A stretch of DNA of 64,000 bases from Alphaproteobacteria bacterium (GTDB lineage: Bacteria; Pseudomonadota; Alphaproteobacteria; Rhizobiales; Xanthobacteraceae), in NCBI GenBank assembly GCA_016869215.1, contig VGEP01000020.1, positions 1-64,000 of the forward strand, in the 5' to 3' direction. The translations under genes and the position numbers were made by a program. Every line of letters begins with the position of its first letter. The stretch's first letter is position 1. The notes under the pieces are model-generated. The model searched no databases and had not been told where the DNA came from. It saw only the letters and a program-made list of their open reading frames with translations. This document shows, piece by piece, positions 17,330 to 32,016 of this stretch.

Positions 17330-17341
17330 TGATCTAAATCA
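17330..17341 (+). promoter_or_regulatory. Weak FNR/FixK-like half-consensus site
   Basis: TGATCTAAATCA matches the inner TGAT-N4-ATCA of the FNR/FixK box, without the outer T and A. It lies 74 bases before the chosen ZIP gene start. Low confidence. Confidence 0.3.
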
Positions 17342-17409
17342 GAACCCGGCCTCCGCCGGTCGTCTATCCACGCCTACACGCGCTTTGCATGGCGCGGCGG
17401 ACGGCGGGA

Positions 17410-18192
17410 ATGGACAGACAAGTCATCCTGATCGGATTTGGCGCGAGCGTCGCCGCGGGCATGGCGACCGGCCTGGGGGCCGCGCTGGTCCTGTTCGTGC
17501 GCCGGATTTCCGACGCCCTCAACGACGGGCTGCTCGGCTTTGCAGCCGGCGTCATGCTGGCCGCGTCGTTCTTTTCCCTGATCATTCCGGGCATGCAGCA
17601 CGCCGAGGCCGGCACCGGCAGCAAGGTGCTGGCGGCGCTGATCGTGATCGTTGCGCTGCTGGCCGGGGCCGCGGCGATCGCGGTCATGAACCGCTACGCG
17701 CCACACGAGCATTTCCTGCTCGGTCCGAAGGGTGTCGACGCGCGGCTGCTGCAGCGCATCTGGCTGTTCGTCATCGCCATCACGCTGCACAACTTTCCCG
17801 AAGGGCTCGCGGTCGGCGTCGGCTTCGGCAGCGGCGACCTTGCGAACGGCACGGCGCTTGCGATCGGGATCGGCCTGCAGAACATCCCCGAAGGGCTGGC
17901 GGTGGCCGTGGCGCTGCTGTCGCTCGGCTACTCCCGGCTCGCTGCGTTCTCGGTCGGCGCGGCAACTGGCCTCGTCGAGCCGGTCGGCGGGCTGCTCGGC
18001 GTCGCCGCCGTCACGGTGTTTCAGCCGCTGCTGCCGTGGGGGCTTGGGTTTGCGGCCGGGGCGATGCTGTTCGTGGTCTCCAACGAAATCGTGCCGGAGA
18101 CGCACCGCCGCGGCCACGAGGGACCGGCGACCTTCGGCCTGATGATCGGACTTGTGCTGATGATGTTTCTCGACGTAGTCCTGACGAAATAG
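17410..18192 (+). CDS. ZIP family divalent metal transporter
   Basis: 260 residues from MDRQVILIGFGAS; an alternative ATG at 17389 adds seven residues. Eight membrane helices can be drawn. The two metal-binding helices carry the ZIP motifs HNFPEGLAVGVGFGSGD and QNIPEGLAVAVALLS, and a third polar helix carries VSNEIVPETHRRGHEG. A His/Glu-rich loop (NRYAPHEHFLLGP) lies between helices three and four. The second motif has Gln for His (QNIPEG), as in the ZIP subfamily with one altered binuclear site. Likely imports zinc or another divalent metal. Monocistronic. Confidence 0.9.
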   Translation: MDRQVILIGFGASVAAGMATGLGAALVLFVRRISDALNDGLLGFAAGVMLAASFFSLIIPGMQHAEAGTGSKVLAALIVIVALLAGAAAIAVMNRYAPHEHFLLGPKGVDARLLQRIWLFVIAITLHNFPEGLAVGVGFGSGDLANGTALAIGIGLQNIPEGLAVAVALLSLGYSRLAAFSVGAATGLVEPVGGLLGVAAVTVFQPLLPWGLGFAAGAMLFVVSNEIVPETHRRGHEGPATFGLMIGLVLMMFLDVVLTK

Positions 18193-18208
18193 GCCGGCCG
18201 CGCGGAAA

Positions 18209-18592
18209 CTACTTCAGCGTCACACGGAAAGCCGCGTTCATCCCGACCTGAAAGCCTTCCGGCTGCTGCCCCTGATGCCGGTTGACGTTGATGTTCAGGT
18301 TTTCGATCCGACACTGGTTGCCGATGGTATCCAGGATGATGTCGCATTCCCGAACGGCAAGTGCATAGACCGCCTTGCGCGCCTGCTCCTGGGCCTGAAT
18401 GCCCGCCTCAGTCAGCCCCGACGGCCCGGGCACAAACATGTTGAGCGACATGTTCACGCGAACTTGCTCGCCCTGCGTCGAAGCGGCGGTGAGCGCCGCT
18501 TTGCGGCCCGCGCTGTCCTGCGCGGCTGCGGGGCCGAGGCTCAGCGCCAGGGCGCTCATCAGGATGGTCATCGAAACCAGGCGGCGCGGCAT
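18209..18592 (-). CDS. Small secreted protein of unknown function
   Basis: 127 residues. The signal peptide (MTILMSALALSLGPAAAQ) predicts export after about residue 25. The mature part contains one pair of cysteines (RECDIILDTIGNQCRIENLNINVNR), which could form a disulfide, and ends in a strand-like VGMNAAFRVTLK. The strand-helix-strand pattern with INVNR is loosely like SIMPL-domain periplasmic proteins, but the match is too weak to name it. It converges on the ZIP gene with a 16-base gap. Confidence 0.7.
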   Translation of the reverse strand: MPRRLVSMTILMSALALSLGPAAAQDSAGRKAALTAASTQGEQVRVNMSLNMFVPGPSGLTEAGIQAQEQARKAVYALAVRECDIILDTIGNQCRIENLNINVNRHQGQQPEGFQVGMNAAFRVTLK

Positions 18593-18678
18593 GTTTGCAC
18601 TCCCGAATGGAAAGCGCCGGATTAGCCTGCAAAGCTTGGGAACGGGTTAGCGATTACGCGCGGTTTGGCGCCGGCCGT

Positions 18679-19896
18679 TTACCGTTTGGAAGCCGTGTCC
18701 TCGGCGAACGAGGCCGCAAGTCCGGTCAGCACCGCACCCGCATCGCTCTCGATCGCGCTCACCGCGATCTCGATCACGCGATAGCCGCGCTCGGCGAGCC
18801 ACGCCTTGCGCGCGGCGCGCGACTGCGCGGCTGTCTCGGTCTCGTCCGGCGGGATGAGTTCCACCACCAGGCGCAGCGGAAACGATACGAGGTCGACGAT
18901 GTGCGGGCCGACCGGCACCTGCCGTTTGAACCCGCGGCCGGCGAAGCGCCGGTCGCGGGTCAGCGCGTCCCAGAACGCGCGCTCGGCGTCGGTCGGATTG
19001 CGGCGCAGGAGCCGCGACAGGCCGCGCACCGGGCCGCGCTCGCCCGGCACCCTGCCCTGGTTGTGCTCGGCTAGCAGCGTGCGCAGCATCTCGGCCTCCG
19101 CGCCGTCGAGAATGCCGCCGCGCGCCGGCCCCTTGCGGCCCTCCACGAGCGTAGCGATCACGCCGTGCAGCGTGCGGACGTCCTGCTGGGTCGGCTGCAT
19201 GCGGGTGAAGATGTTGCGCAGGTTGATCTGCATGGTGTCGCGTTTGTCCGGCGGACGGAAAAACTCGACCTTCTCCAGTTCGCGCTCCAGGAATTCGAAG
19301 AACGCCACCAGTTGCTGCTTGCTGGCGGGCGGCGAGCGCTCGGGCGCGGCGAACGGCAGCGCACCGCCGGTCGCGAGCTTGAACCACTCGTAGGCGACGA
19401 TCACCACGGCCTGCGCCAGATTGAGCGAGGCGAAGGCCGGATTGACCGGCAGCGTCACGATGCGGTCGGCGAGCGCGACCTCGTCGTTTTCAAGCCCCGC
19501 GCGCTCGCGCCCGAACAGAATCGCGACGTTCTCGCCGTTCGCGACGTGCGTCGCCGCGGCCTGCGCAGCCTGGCCCGCGTCCACCACGGGCTTGGCCTGG
19601 TCGTGGGCACGCGCCGTGGTCGCCAGCACCAGCGTGCAGTCGGCAATGGCCGCTTCCAGCGTATCGAACAGCGTAGCGCCGTCGAGCACGCGGTCGGCGC
19701 CGGACGCCATCTTGTGTGCCTGCGGGCTCGGCCACCGAAACTGCGGCTTGACCAGACGGAGGCGACCGAGCCCGAAATTCGCCATGGCGCGCGCCGCCGC
19801 ACCGACGTTTTCGCCAAGCTGCGGCGCGACCAGAACCACAATGGGTCCGGGCTGCTCCACCCACGTCTTGGTCTTGTCGGTTCCGGCGCCTGGCAT
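18679..19896 (-). CDS. trmJ: TrmJ-like tRNA 2'-O-methyltransferase fused to a DUF559 domain
   Basis: 405 residues; TrmJ alone is about 250. Residues 15-180 are a SPOUT methyltransferase: GPIVVLVAPQLGENVGAAARAMANFG, NVAILFGRERAGLENDE and the knot motif VNPAFASLNLAQAVVIVAYEWF. TrmJ methylates the ribose at tRNA position 32. After a helical linker, residues about 288-395 form a DUF559 (very-short-patch-repair-like) domain: SRLLRRNPTDAERAFWDALTRDRRFAGRGFKRQVPVGPHIVDLVSFPLRLVVELI. The catalytic ELDGGQH segment is replaced by ELIPPDE, so nuclease action is doubtful. The frame is continuous with no frameshift. The extension may help bind RNA. Confidence 0.88.
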   Translation of the reverse strand: MPGAGTDKTKTWVEQPGPIVVLVAPQLGENVGAAARAMANFGLGRLRLVKPQFRWPSPQAHKMASGADRVLDGATLFDTLEAAIADCTLVLATTARAHDQAKPVVDAGQAAQAAATHVANGENVAILFGRERAGLENDEVALADRIVTLPVNPAFASLNLAQAVVIVAYEWFKLATGGALPFAAPERSPPASKQQLVAFFEFLERELEKVEFFRPPDKRDTMQINLRNIFTRMQPTQQDVRTLHGVIATLVEGRKGPARGGILDGAEAEMLRTLLAEHNQGRVPGERGPVRGLSRLLRRNPTDAERAFWDALTRDRRFAGRGFKRQVPVGPHIVDLVSFPLRLVVELIPPDETETAAQSRAARKAWLAERGYRVIEIAVSAIESDAGAVLTGLAASFAEDTASKR

Positions 19897-20030
19897 CTGA
19901 CGGCTCTGTAACGCGTGCTGCGCGCACGACCTAACGCATCGGCAGGAGCGAGTCGATCACATGGCGCGGGCCTTCTTGGCCGCTGAACGCAGACCGGTCC
20001 TGGCGCGACCAATGCCGGGAGAATGCGCGC

Positions 20031-20687
20031 ATGACCGCCATGTGGCCCGAGCAAAAGAAACGATTTGAGCCGCGCCGGGAATCGGTCGTGAACCGCGGCC
20101 GGGTGCACGATATCGCCCGCAGCCGGCCGGACGACGCTTTCTCACTCGCCAGGACCATTCCCGACGGCTGGTACCGTTGCCAGGCCATGACCGCCATTGC
20201 GGAGGCTGCACCCGATGGGCTTGCCGACAAGGCCTTCAAGGCGGCGCGCGAGGCGGCCGCCGCGGGCGAGGATGCCTACCAGCAGACCGCCGTCCTTGCC
20301 GTAACGCTACACGCGGCCATCAAGCGCGGACGCGGCAAGCTCGTCCGCGACATCCTCGGCGACATCCTGGCGCGGACGCCCTCGGTCGAGCCGATGGCGT
20401 CGCGGGCGGCGGCATTGGGCTGGCTCTGGGCCGTCGTCAAATCGGCGGGCACCGCGGAGATGCGGAAAACCGTCCTCGCGGCCGTGCAGGCGCATTGCCA
20501 TCCGGACCGGAGCTGGCGCGCAGCGCGGCTTTACCGCGAGATGGCCGAGGACCTTGCGCGCACCGATCCGACGTTCGCAACGCTGTTCGTCCGCGCCATG
20601 CCGGAGGGCAAGGCGCGCGCGAATCTCCTGCGACGGCTGGCGGCGGCCGGGCACCTCCCGAACCTCCCCGCGGGACGGGATTCCTGA
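20031..20687 (+). CDS. Helical hypothetical protein
   Basis: 218 residues from the ATG at 20031 (a second Met at 20040 is possible). It is nearly all alpha-helical and built of repeats like DDAFSLARTIPDGWYRCQAMTAIAEAA and AFKAAREAAAAGEDAYQQTAVLAVTLHAAI, resembling HEAT-like units in which an Ile/Pro-Asp turn is followed by Arg and an Ala-rich helix. Basic residues are common. There is no signal peptide or membrane helix. It is divergent from trmJ. Function unknown. The frame is preferred over overlapping ones because it keeps a regular helix pattern and ordinary residue usage. Confidence 0.6.
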   Translation: MTAMWPEQKKRFEPRRESVVNRGRVHDIARSRPDDAFSLARTIPDGWYRCQAMTAIAEAAPDGLADKAFKAAREAAAAGEDAYQQTAVLAVTLHAAIKRGRGKLVRDILGDILARTPSVEPMASRAAALGWLWAVVKSAGTAEMRKTVLAAVQAHCHPDRSWRAARLYREMAEDLARTDPTFATLFVRAMPEGKARANLLRRLAAAGHLPNLPAGRDS

Positions 20688-23186
<2,499 letters not shown>

Positions 23187-23236
23187 CACGGAGTCGCGCG
23201 ACGGCGGAGGGCATTCGGTTCACAAGAGGTTCTTCA

Positions 23237-24448
23237 ATGGCGAAGATCAGGGTCACGAATCCCATCGTCGACATGGACGGCGACGAGATGACCCGGATCA
23301 TCTGGAAGCTGATCAAGGACAAGCTGATCCATCCGTACCTGGACCTCGATCTGCTCTATTTCGATCTCAGCATCCGGAAGCGCGACGAGACCGGCGACCA
23401 GATCACCGTCGACGCCGCCAACAAGACCAAGGAGGTCGGCGTCGCGGTGAAGTGCGCGACGATTACGCCTGACGAAGGCCGCGTGAAGGAGTTCGGCCTC
23501 AAGGAGATGTGGCGGTCGCCGAACGGCACCATCCGCAACATCCTCGGCGGCACAATCTTCCGCGAGCCGATCATCTGCAAGAACATCCCGCGCATGGTGC
23601 CGGGCTGGACCCAGCCGATCGTGATCGGCCGTCACGCCTATGGCGATCAGTACCGCGCCACCGACTTCAAGTTCCCCGGCCCCGGCACGCTGTCGATCAA
23701 GTTCGTGGGCGACGACGGCAAGACGATCGAGCGCGAGGTGTTCAAGGCGCCGGGATCGGGCGTGACCATGGCGATGTACAACCTCGACGATTCGATCGTC
23801 GATTTCGCGCGGGCGTCGATGAACTATGCGCTCGCGCGCGGCTATCCGCTCTATCTGTCGACCAAGAACACCATCCTGAAGCAGTACGACGGACGCTTCA
23901 TGGAGCTGTTCCAGAAGGTGTTCGACGCGGAGTTCAAGGCCGAGTTCGTCAAGAACAAGCTCACCTACGAGCACCGGCTGATCGACGACATGGTCGCCGC
24001 CACGATGAAGTGGGCCGGCGGCTACGTCTGGGCCTGCAAGAACTACGACGGCGACGTTCAATCCGACACGGTCGCGCAGGGCTTCGGCTCGCTCGGCCTG
24101 ATGACTTCGGTGCTGATGACGCCGGACGGCAAGGTGGTGGAGGCCGAAGCCGCGCACGGCACGGTGACGCGCCACTACCGGCAGCACCAGCAAGGCCAGG
24201 AAACCTCGACCAACTCGATCGCCTCGATCTTCGCCTGGGCCCGCGGGCTGTCGCACCGCGCCAAGCTCGACGACAACCCCGACCTCGCCAGGTTCGCGAG
24301 CACGCTGGAGAAGGTGACCGTCGGCACGGTCGAGGCGGGCTTTATGACCAAGGACCTCGCGGTGCTGGTCGGCCCCGACCAGAAGTGGCTGTCCACCACG
24401 GGCTTCCTCGACAAGATCGACGAGAACCTGACGAAGGCGATGGCGTGA
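23237..24448 (+). CDS. icd: NADP-dependent isocitrate dehydrogenase, dimeric eukaryote-like type
   Basis: 403 residues, subfamily II (as in Sinorhizobium and eukaryotes). Motifs include [46 protein letters not shown] with the isocitrate-binding Ser/Asn/Arg set, [44 protein letters not shown] with the metal-binding aspartates, and the NADP site [31 protein letters not shown]. It follows the monomeric isozyme by 50 bases, so both may be on one message. Same reaction, no homology between the two. Confidence 0.97.
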   Translation: MAKIRVTNPIVDMDGDEMTRIIWKLIKDKLIHPYLDLDLLYFDLSIRKRDETGDQITVDAANKTKEVGVAVKCATITPDEGRVKEFGLKEMWRSPNGTIRNILGGTIFREPIICKNIPRMVPGWTQPIVIGRHAYGDQYRATDFKFPGPGTLSIKFVGDDGKTIEREVFKAPGSGVTMAMYNLDDSIVDFARASMNYALARGYPLYLSTKNTILKQYDGRFMELFQKVFDAEFKAEFVKNKLTYEHRLIDDMVAATMKWAGGYVWACKNYDGDVQSDTVAQGFGSLGLMTSVLMTPDGKVVEAEAAHGTVTRHYRQHQQGQETSTNSIASIFAWARGLSHRAKLDDNPDLARFASTLEKVTVGTVEAGFMTKDLAVLVGPDQKWLSTTGFLDKIDENLTKAMA

Positions 24449-24479
24449 CCTACCTTGTTCCGGGCGCGGCGCAGCGCCA

Positions 24480-24502
24480 ATAGCGCGCCCGCGGCGCGCT
24501 AT
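24480..24502. terminator. Hairpin between convergent icd and antiporter genes
   Basis: Arms ATAGCGCGCC and GGCGCGCTAT (10 pairs) around CGC. It lies between two converging genes; no T-run follows, so a bidirectional terminator is likely but unproven. Confidence 0.5.
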
Positions 24503-24542
24503 GACTGTGCGCTGCAGACCCGGGGCCCCGGTTCGCGCCATG

Positions 24543-26288
24543 TCATTTGTGATCCAGAGCCGCCCCATGCGGTTCCGCCAAGGCCTGCTCGCGCACCGCG
24601 TATTCCGGCATCTCCTCGGCGATGACCGGCGAGAAACCCAGCAGATCGATGGCCTGCTCGGCGGCATCGGAGTACGGCAGCAGCACGCGGTCCGCGCCGG
24701 TCGCCTGCATCCGCCGCGTGTCGCGGGCGTCGTGGCTGCGGACCGCGATGCAGCCGCGATAGCCCGCCTCGCGCAGCGCCTTGATCAGCACGACGCGGTT
24801 GTCCTCGTGCACCACGCCCTGTGCCGCGGGGGTGGTGGCGATGATGACCCAGCGCACGCCGTCGAGCGGCAGGGTCGCGGCGAATTCGGGATCTTCCGCG
24901 TCGCCGTAAATCGCCGGTCGGCGGCGCTTGTGCGAGCGCGCCACCGCTTCCGGATCGAAATCGACGCCGAGTACGCACGCGCCGCGCGCCAGCAGCCGCT
25001 TTTGGATTTCGGCGCCGTAGCGGCCGAGCCCGAACAGGATCACGTCGTACTTTCCGCCGCCGTCGTCGCGCTCCATCGCGATTTCGCGCTGCGGCACCCT
25101 GCGTGCGCTCCAGCCTAGGTATCCTTCAAGCCAGCGGTAGAGATGATGCGAATAGATGATCATGTAGGTCGAGAGCGTGATAGTCACGAGCCCGACCAAG
25201 GTCACAAGCCCCATCGCGTCGCCCTGCACGTGGCCGAGGCTCATGCCCATGACCATGAAAATCAGCGAAAACTCGCTTATCTGCGCCACCGTCAGGCCGG
25301 CCAGGAAGCCGGTGCGCTTGCGGTAACCCATGGCGCCCATGATCGCCATGACGATCAGCGGATTGCCGACCAGCACGAACAGCGACAGCACGATCGCCGA
25401 CGGCACCTGCGCACCGAGTTGGCTCATGTCGAGGCGCGAGCCCAATCCGATGAAGAAGAACAACAGCAGAAAGTCGCGGACGCTGGCGAGCCGCGAGGCA
25501 ATGGCTTCGCGCACCGGAGTGGAAGCGAGCGAAACGCCGGCGAGAAGCCCGCCCAGTTCCTTGCCAAAGCCGATCCAGTCGCCGACAGCGGCGAACAGCA
25601 CGGCCCAGGCGATGGCGAAGGTGACCAGCAGTTCCGGCATGCGCGCAATGCGCCGCATCAGCGGATCGGCGCCGTGGCGTATGAAGGCGGCGACGGATGC
25701 GATCATGATCACGGCGCCGCCCAGCACGCCGGCAACGCCGAGGCCCATGCCGCCGCTCGACGCTCCGACGCCGAATGCCGACAACGCCACCATCGCGACC
25801 ACGACCGCAATATCCTGCACGATTAGGAAGCCGAGCGCGATGCGGCCATGCAGCGAGTCGAGTTCGCGCTTGTCGGACAAGAGCTTGACGATGATGATCG
25901 TGCTGGAGAACGTCAGCGCCACCGCGACGTAGCCGCTCGTCACCATGTTCATGCCGAGCGCGAGGCAGATGAAGAAGCCGACGCCGGCCGTGAACAACAC
26001 TTGGCCGAGGCCTGTCGCCACCGCCACGCGGCCGAGGCTGCGGATGATCTGAATGTCGAGCTTCAGCCCGACCAGGAACAGGAGCGCGGCGATGCCGATC
26101 TCGGCCAGCACGCCGACGTGTTCGGCCGAATGCACGATACCGAGCACGCTGCCGCCCGCCACGATGCCGGTCGCGATGAAGGCCACGATCAGTGGCTGGC
26201 GCAGAAACAACGCCAGCACGCCGAAGCCCGCCGCGAGTCCAAGTAGCGTCGCGATCTCGCTGAATACCGACGTGAACGGATGGGTCAT
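24543..26288 (-). CDS. CPA2 family cation:proton antiporter (KefB/YbaL-like) with TrkA-N domain
   Basis: 581 residues. About 12 membrane helices occupy residues 10-390, with family motifs LAEIGIAALLFLVGLKLD, VALTFSSTIIIVKLLSDK, LGFLIVQDIAVVVAM and LAGVSLASTPVREAIASRLASVRDFLLLFFFIGLGSR. A cytoplasmic TrkA-N nucleotide-binding domain starts near residue 418 with YDVILFGLGRYGAEIQKRLL and an acidic GVDFDPE. It probably exchanges K+ or Na+ for H+, gated by a nucleotide. Unlike E. coli KefB no ancillary quinone reductase (KefG) is adjacent. Monocistronic. Confidence 0.88.
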   Translation of the reverse strand: MTHPFTSVFSEIATLLGLAAGFGVLALFLRQPLIVAFIATGIVAGGSVLGIVHSAEHVGVLAEIGIAALLFLVGLKLDIQIIRSLGRVAVATGLGQVLFTAGVGFFICLALGMNMVTSGYVAVALTFSSTIIIVKLLSDKRELDSLHGRIALGFLIVQDIAVVVAMVALSAFGVGASSGGMGLGVAGVLGGAVIMIASVAAFIRHGADPLMRRIARMPELLVTFAIAWAVLFAAVGDWIGFGKELGGLLAGVSLASTPVREAIASRLASVRDFLLLFFFIGLGSRLDMSQLGAQVPSAIVLSLFVLVGNPLIVMAIMGAMGYRKRTGFLAGLTVAQISEFSLIFMVMGMSLGHVQGDAMGLVTLVGLVTITLSTYMIIYSHHLYRWLEGYLGWSARRVPQREIAMERDDGGGKYDVILFGLGRYGAEIQKRLLARGACVLGVDFDPEAVARSHKRRRPAIYGDAEDPEFAATLPLDGVRWVIIATTPAAQGVVHEDNRVVLIKALREAGYRGCIAVRSHDARDTRRMQATGADRVLLPYSDAAEQAIDLLGFSPVIAEEMPEYAVREQALAEPHGAALDHK

Positions 26289-26397
26289 GGGCCGATTTAG
26301 GCTCCGCCGTGCGATTGGCGCATGCCGCCGCGCCCGGCCTCGGCGGAATTCTTAACGCAATTCGGCGCGGGCCCCAACGACCGCGCCCGCGTCAAGT

Positions 26398-29052
<2,655 letters not shown>

Positions 29053-29277
29053 GGTTGCTTTGGTGCCTTCACGCGCAAAGTCGCCCCGCCCCCAAGGTCC
29101 CGATCCCCGGGTCCGGCCTAAGCATTGGGCCGGCTTGAGGTTTCGGGCCTGTATTTAGCGGCGGGGTCGGCGCGAGTCCAGGAATGGCGCCCATACGAGG
29201 CGCGAGCGGTCCACGCCTTCATCGCGGTCCGGCCATCCGAGCCGCCGATCGCAGCGCCCGGGACAGTGGCCGGCCTC

Positions 29278-29308
29278 AAAAAAAGACCCCCGGGTCAAGC
29301 CCGGGGGT
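29278..29308 (-). terminator. Rho-independent terminator of recA
   Basis: On the minus strand arms ACCCCCGGG and CCCGGGGGT (9 pairs) surround a 5-base loop and are followed by a C and seven T. It is 89 bases after the recA stop. The stem also resembles the CCCGGGxTTGACCCGGG dispersed repeats of this order. The rest of the 344-base gap to alaS shows no gene. Confidence 0.85.
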
Positions 29309-29396
29309 GACGTTCGAATGGTATGGCACGGCCCTGCCCAAACCTGCCAGGCCCGCTGCAAGACCGACCGAGCCCGATCCGGCGAGAGGCGCCGGC

Positions 29397-30485
<1,089 letters not shown>

Positions 30486-30592
30486 CGTCTCGCTCCTTAA
30501 CCGGGATTCGAAAGACCGACAAACGGGGCGCCGTTCCCGGTTAGGGGCACCCCTGTTGCGTTTGAGAATCTCTTGTACACTGTTTGTTCCGT

Positions 30593-30607
30593 GTTCGCAA
30601 TATGTTC
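30593..30607 (-). promoter_or_regulatory. LexA (SOS) box of recA
   Basis: GTTCGCAATATGTTC equals the alphaproteobacterial LexA site GTTC-N7-GTTC (GAAC-N7-GAAC on the recA strand), 108 bases before the recA start. A third GTTC lies at 30586-30589, three bases before the box. Confidence 0.9.
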
Positions 30608-30800
30608 TTGCGAGCGGCAATGGTTTCCTAGAAAGCCGAAACCGATCAATGCGTTGCGTCACGCGTCCGCGCCGCGGCGGCCCTGCCCCGAACGGGACCG
30701 GCCGACACCGTCTCCCGCCGCCCTTCGGTGTCAGCCTCCGCGCACACTGCCCCCGGCAGGCTGCCCGCTGAAATTGAAGCCTTTCCGCCCCGGCTCCTTC

Positions 30801-30818
30801 CTGTGAGAATTCTCACAG
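30801..30818. promoter_or_regulatory. 18-bp perfect palindrome upstream of the Nif11 precursor genes
   Basis: CTGTGAGAATTCTCACAG reads the same on both strands and contains TGTGA-N6-TCACA, the CRP-type consensus. It lies 69 bases before precursor 1 and over 300 bases from recA, so it most likely controls the precursors. The gap 30486-30887 (402 bases) otherwise holds the recA promoter region and no gene. Confidence 0.65.
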
Positions 30819-30887
30819 CCGCAGCCGCGGCAGCACGGCAACTTCCACATAAGATCGGGGATCGGCTTGGGGACCGAGGGCGACGCC

Positions 30888-31259
30888 ATGAGCATCGAAG
30901 CCGCCATGAAATTCGCGGAGCGGATCGCCACGCGGGAGGCGGTGCACGCGCAGGTCCGCAACGCGACCGCCGGCAAGGACGAGCCGTCGGCGCTCGCCGC
31001 GGTCGTCGCGCTCGGCAAGAACGAGGGTTTCGACTTCACCGCGGACGAAGCCGCGCAGGTCCGCAGGACGCTGATGCTGATCGTCAAGCAGCGCACCGGC
31101 GAGGAACTGACCGACGACGAGCTGGAGCGGGTCGCCGGCGGCATGATGACCATCACCGACCCGTTCGCGCAGTTCACGAGCAACGTGCCCAAGCCCGGAC
31201 CGGCCGCCGCGCCCGGCTGGACCAAGCACGTCGACAAGCCGATGTTCACGGGCTGGTAG
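30888..31259 (+). CDS. Nif11-type leader peptide precursor 1 (RiPP-like)
   Basis: 123 residues from MSIEAAMKFAERIA, aligned with the starts of the two paralogues; a Met seven residues earlier is less likely. Residues 1-85 match the Nif11/nitrile-hydratase leader family: LAAVVALGKNEGFDFTADEAAQV, then TDDELERVAGG with a double-Gly cleavage site at 84-85. The 38-residue core is MMTITDPFAQFTSNVPKPGP then AAAPGWTKHVDKPMFTGW, rich in Pro, without Cys, ending FTGW. Such precursors are normally trimmed by a C39-peptidase exporter after enzyme modification, but none is adjacent. Product unknown. It is the most divergent of the three, and 73 bases precede precursor 2. Confidence 0.85.
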   Translation: MSIEAAMKFAERIATREAVHAQVRNATAGKDEPSALAAVVALGKNEGFDFTADEAAQVRRTLMLIVKQRTGEELTDDELERVAGGMMTITDPFAQFTSNVPKPGPAAAPGWTKHVDKPMFTGW

Positions 31260-31332
31260 CGGCCGGAACGCAGTTTCAGTTTGCGGACGCCGCTGGGGTG
31301 GGCCGCGTGGTTCGAGCGAAAGGAAAAGCGAC

Positions 31333-31797
31333 ATGAGTTTGGAATCGGCATTGCAATTCACCGTCAAGATGGTCAAGGCGCCCGAATTGCACGACGAGGT
31401 CATCAAGACCGTCGCCGGCAAGGATCCGAAGGCGGCGAGCACGGCGATCGCGGCGCTGGGCAAGAAGCACGGCTTCGAGTTCACCGCCGAGGAGGCGTTC
31501 GAGGCCCGTTCCGGCGCGCTCCACCTGCTTCGGAAAGAGGGAATGGTGACCGACGAGCTGCCCGCCGCGGACCTGGACAAGGTGTCGGGCGGCATGAAGA
31601 CGCCGGACTTCTTCACGCGCGAGGGCTGGGCGCCGCTGTGGTCCACTTCGTCCTCGGACTGGAAGTGGGCCGGTGACACGCTGGTCAGCAAGGATGCCTG
31701 GAAGGGCACCGGCCAGAGCATGGTCAGCGCCAGCACCTGGAGCAATGTCGGCAACCAAATCTCCAACAAGGCCACCAGCTTCTTCAGCGGCTGGTGA
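31333..31797 (+). CDS. Nif11-type leader peptide precursor 2 (RiPP-like)
   Basis: 154 residues; ATG at 31333 with an AAAGGAA ribosome-binding site. Leader residues 1-87 contain AALGKKHGFEFTAEEAFEARSGALHLL and end LPAADLDKVSGG. The 67-residue core starts MKTPDFFTREGWAPLW, carries seven Trp and many Ser/Thr/Asn, has no Cys, and ends KATSFFSGW. Leader identity with precursor 3 is very high while the cores differ in the middle, the usual pattern for families with a shared maturation machine. A hairpin plus T-rich tract follows. No lanthipeptide, cyclodehydratase or radical-SAM gene is nearby, so any modification is unknown. Confidence 0.88.
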   Translation: MSLESALQFTVKMVKAPELHDEVIKTVAGKDPKAASTAIAALGKKHGFEFTAEEAFEARSGALHLLRKEGMVTDELPAADLDKVSGGMKTPDFFTREGWAPLWSTSSSDWKWAGDTLVSKDAWKGTGQSMVSASTWSNVGNQISNKATSFFSGW

Positions 31798-31832
31798 GCC
31801 CGCCCGGAAACGCCGAGCCGGCACAATCCATG

Positions 31833-31867
31833 GAGGCCGCCGGAAACGGCGGCCTCACACTTTCTTT
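31833..31867 (+). terminator. Terminator-like hairpin after precursor 2
   Basis: Arms GAGGCCGCCG and CGGCGGCCTC (10 pairs) with a GAAA tetraloop, then ACACTTTCTTT. The stem core and loop are the same as after precursor 3. Confidence 0.75.
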
Positions 31868-32016
31868 ATCAGCGCCGGGCTTTTCCGCACCCCGTGTGGC
31901 AATGCCCACAGCGGCCATCCCCGGGATAAATGCAAATGGCGAAGGCCGGGCAGCGAAGACATGCAGCGGCCGGAGAGCCGCAAGCGCAGTTCCATTGAAC
32001 CGTAAAAGGAAATGAC

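Noticed and set aside
30486-30662. Longer RecA start
   Set aside because: The extra 59 codons include the LexA site at 30593-30607 and are not conserved in RecA.
31857-32016. Separate promoter for precursor 3
   Set aside because: Expected from the preceding hairpin, but I could not see a convincing -35/-10 pair, so none is listed.
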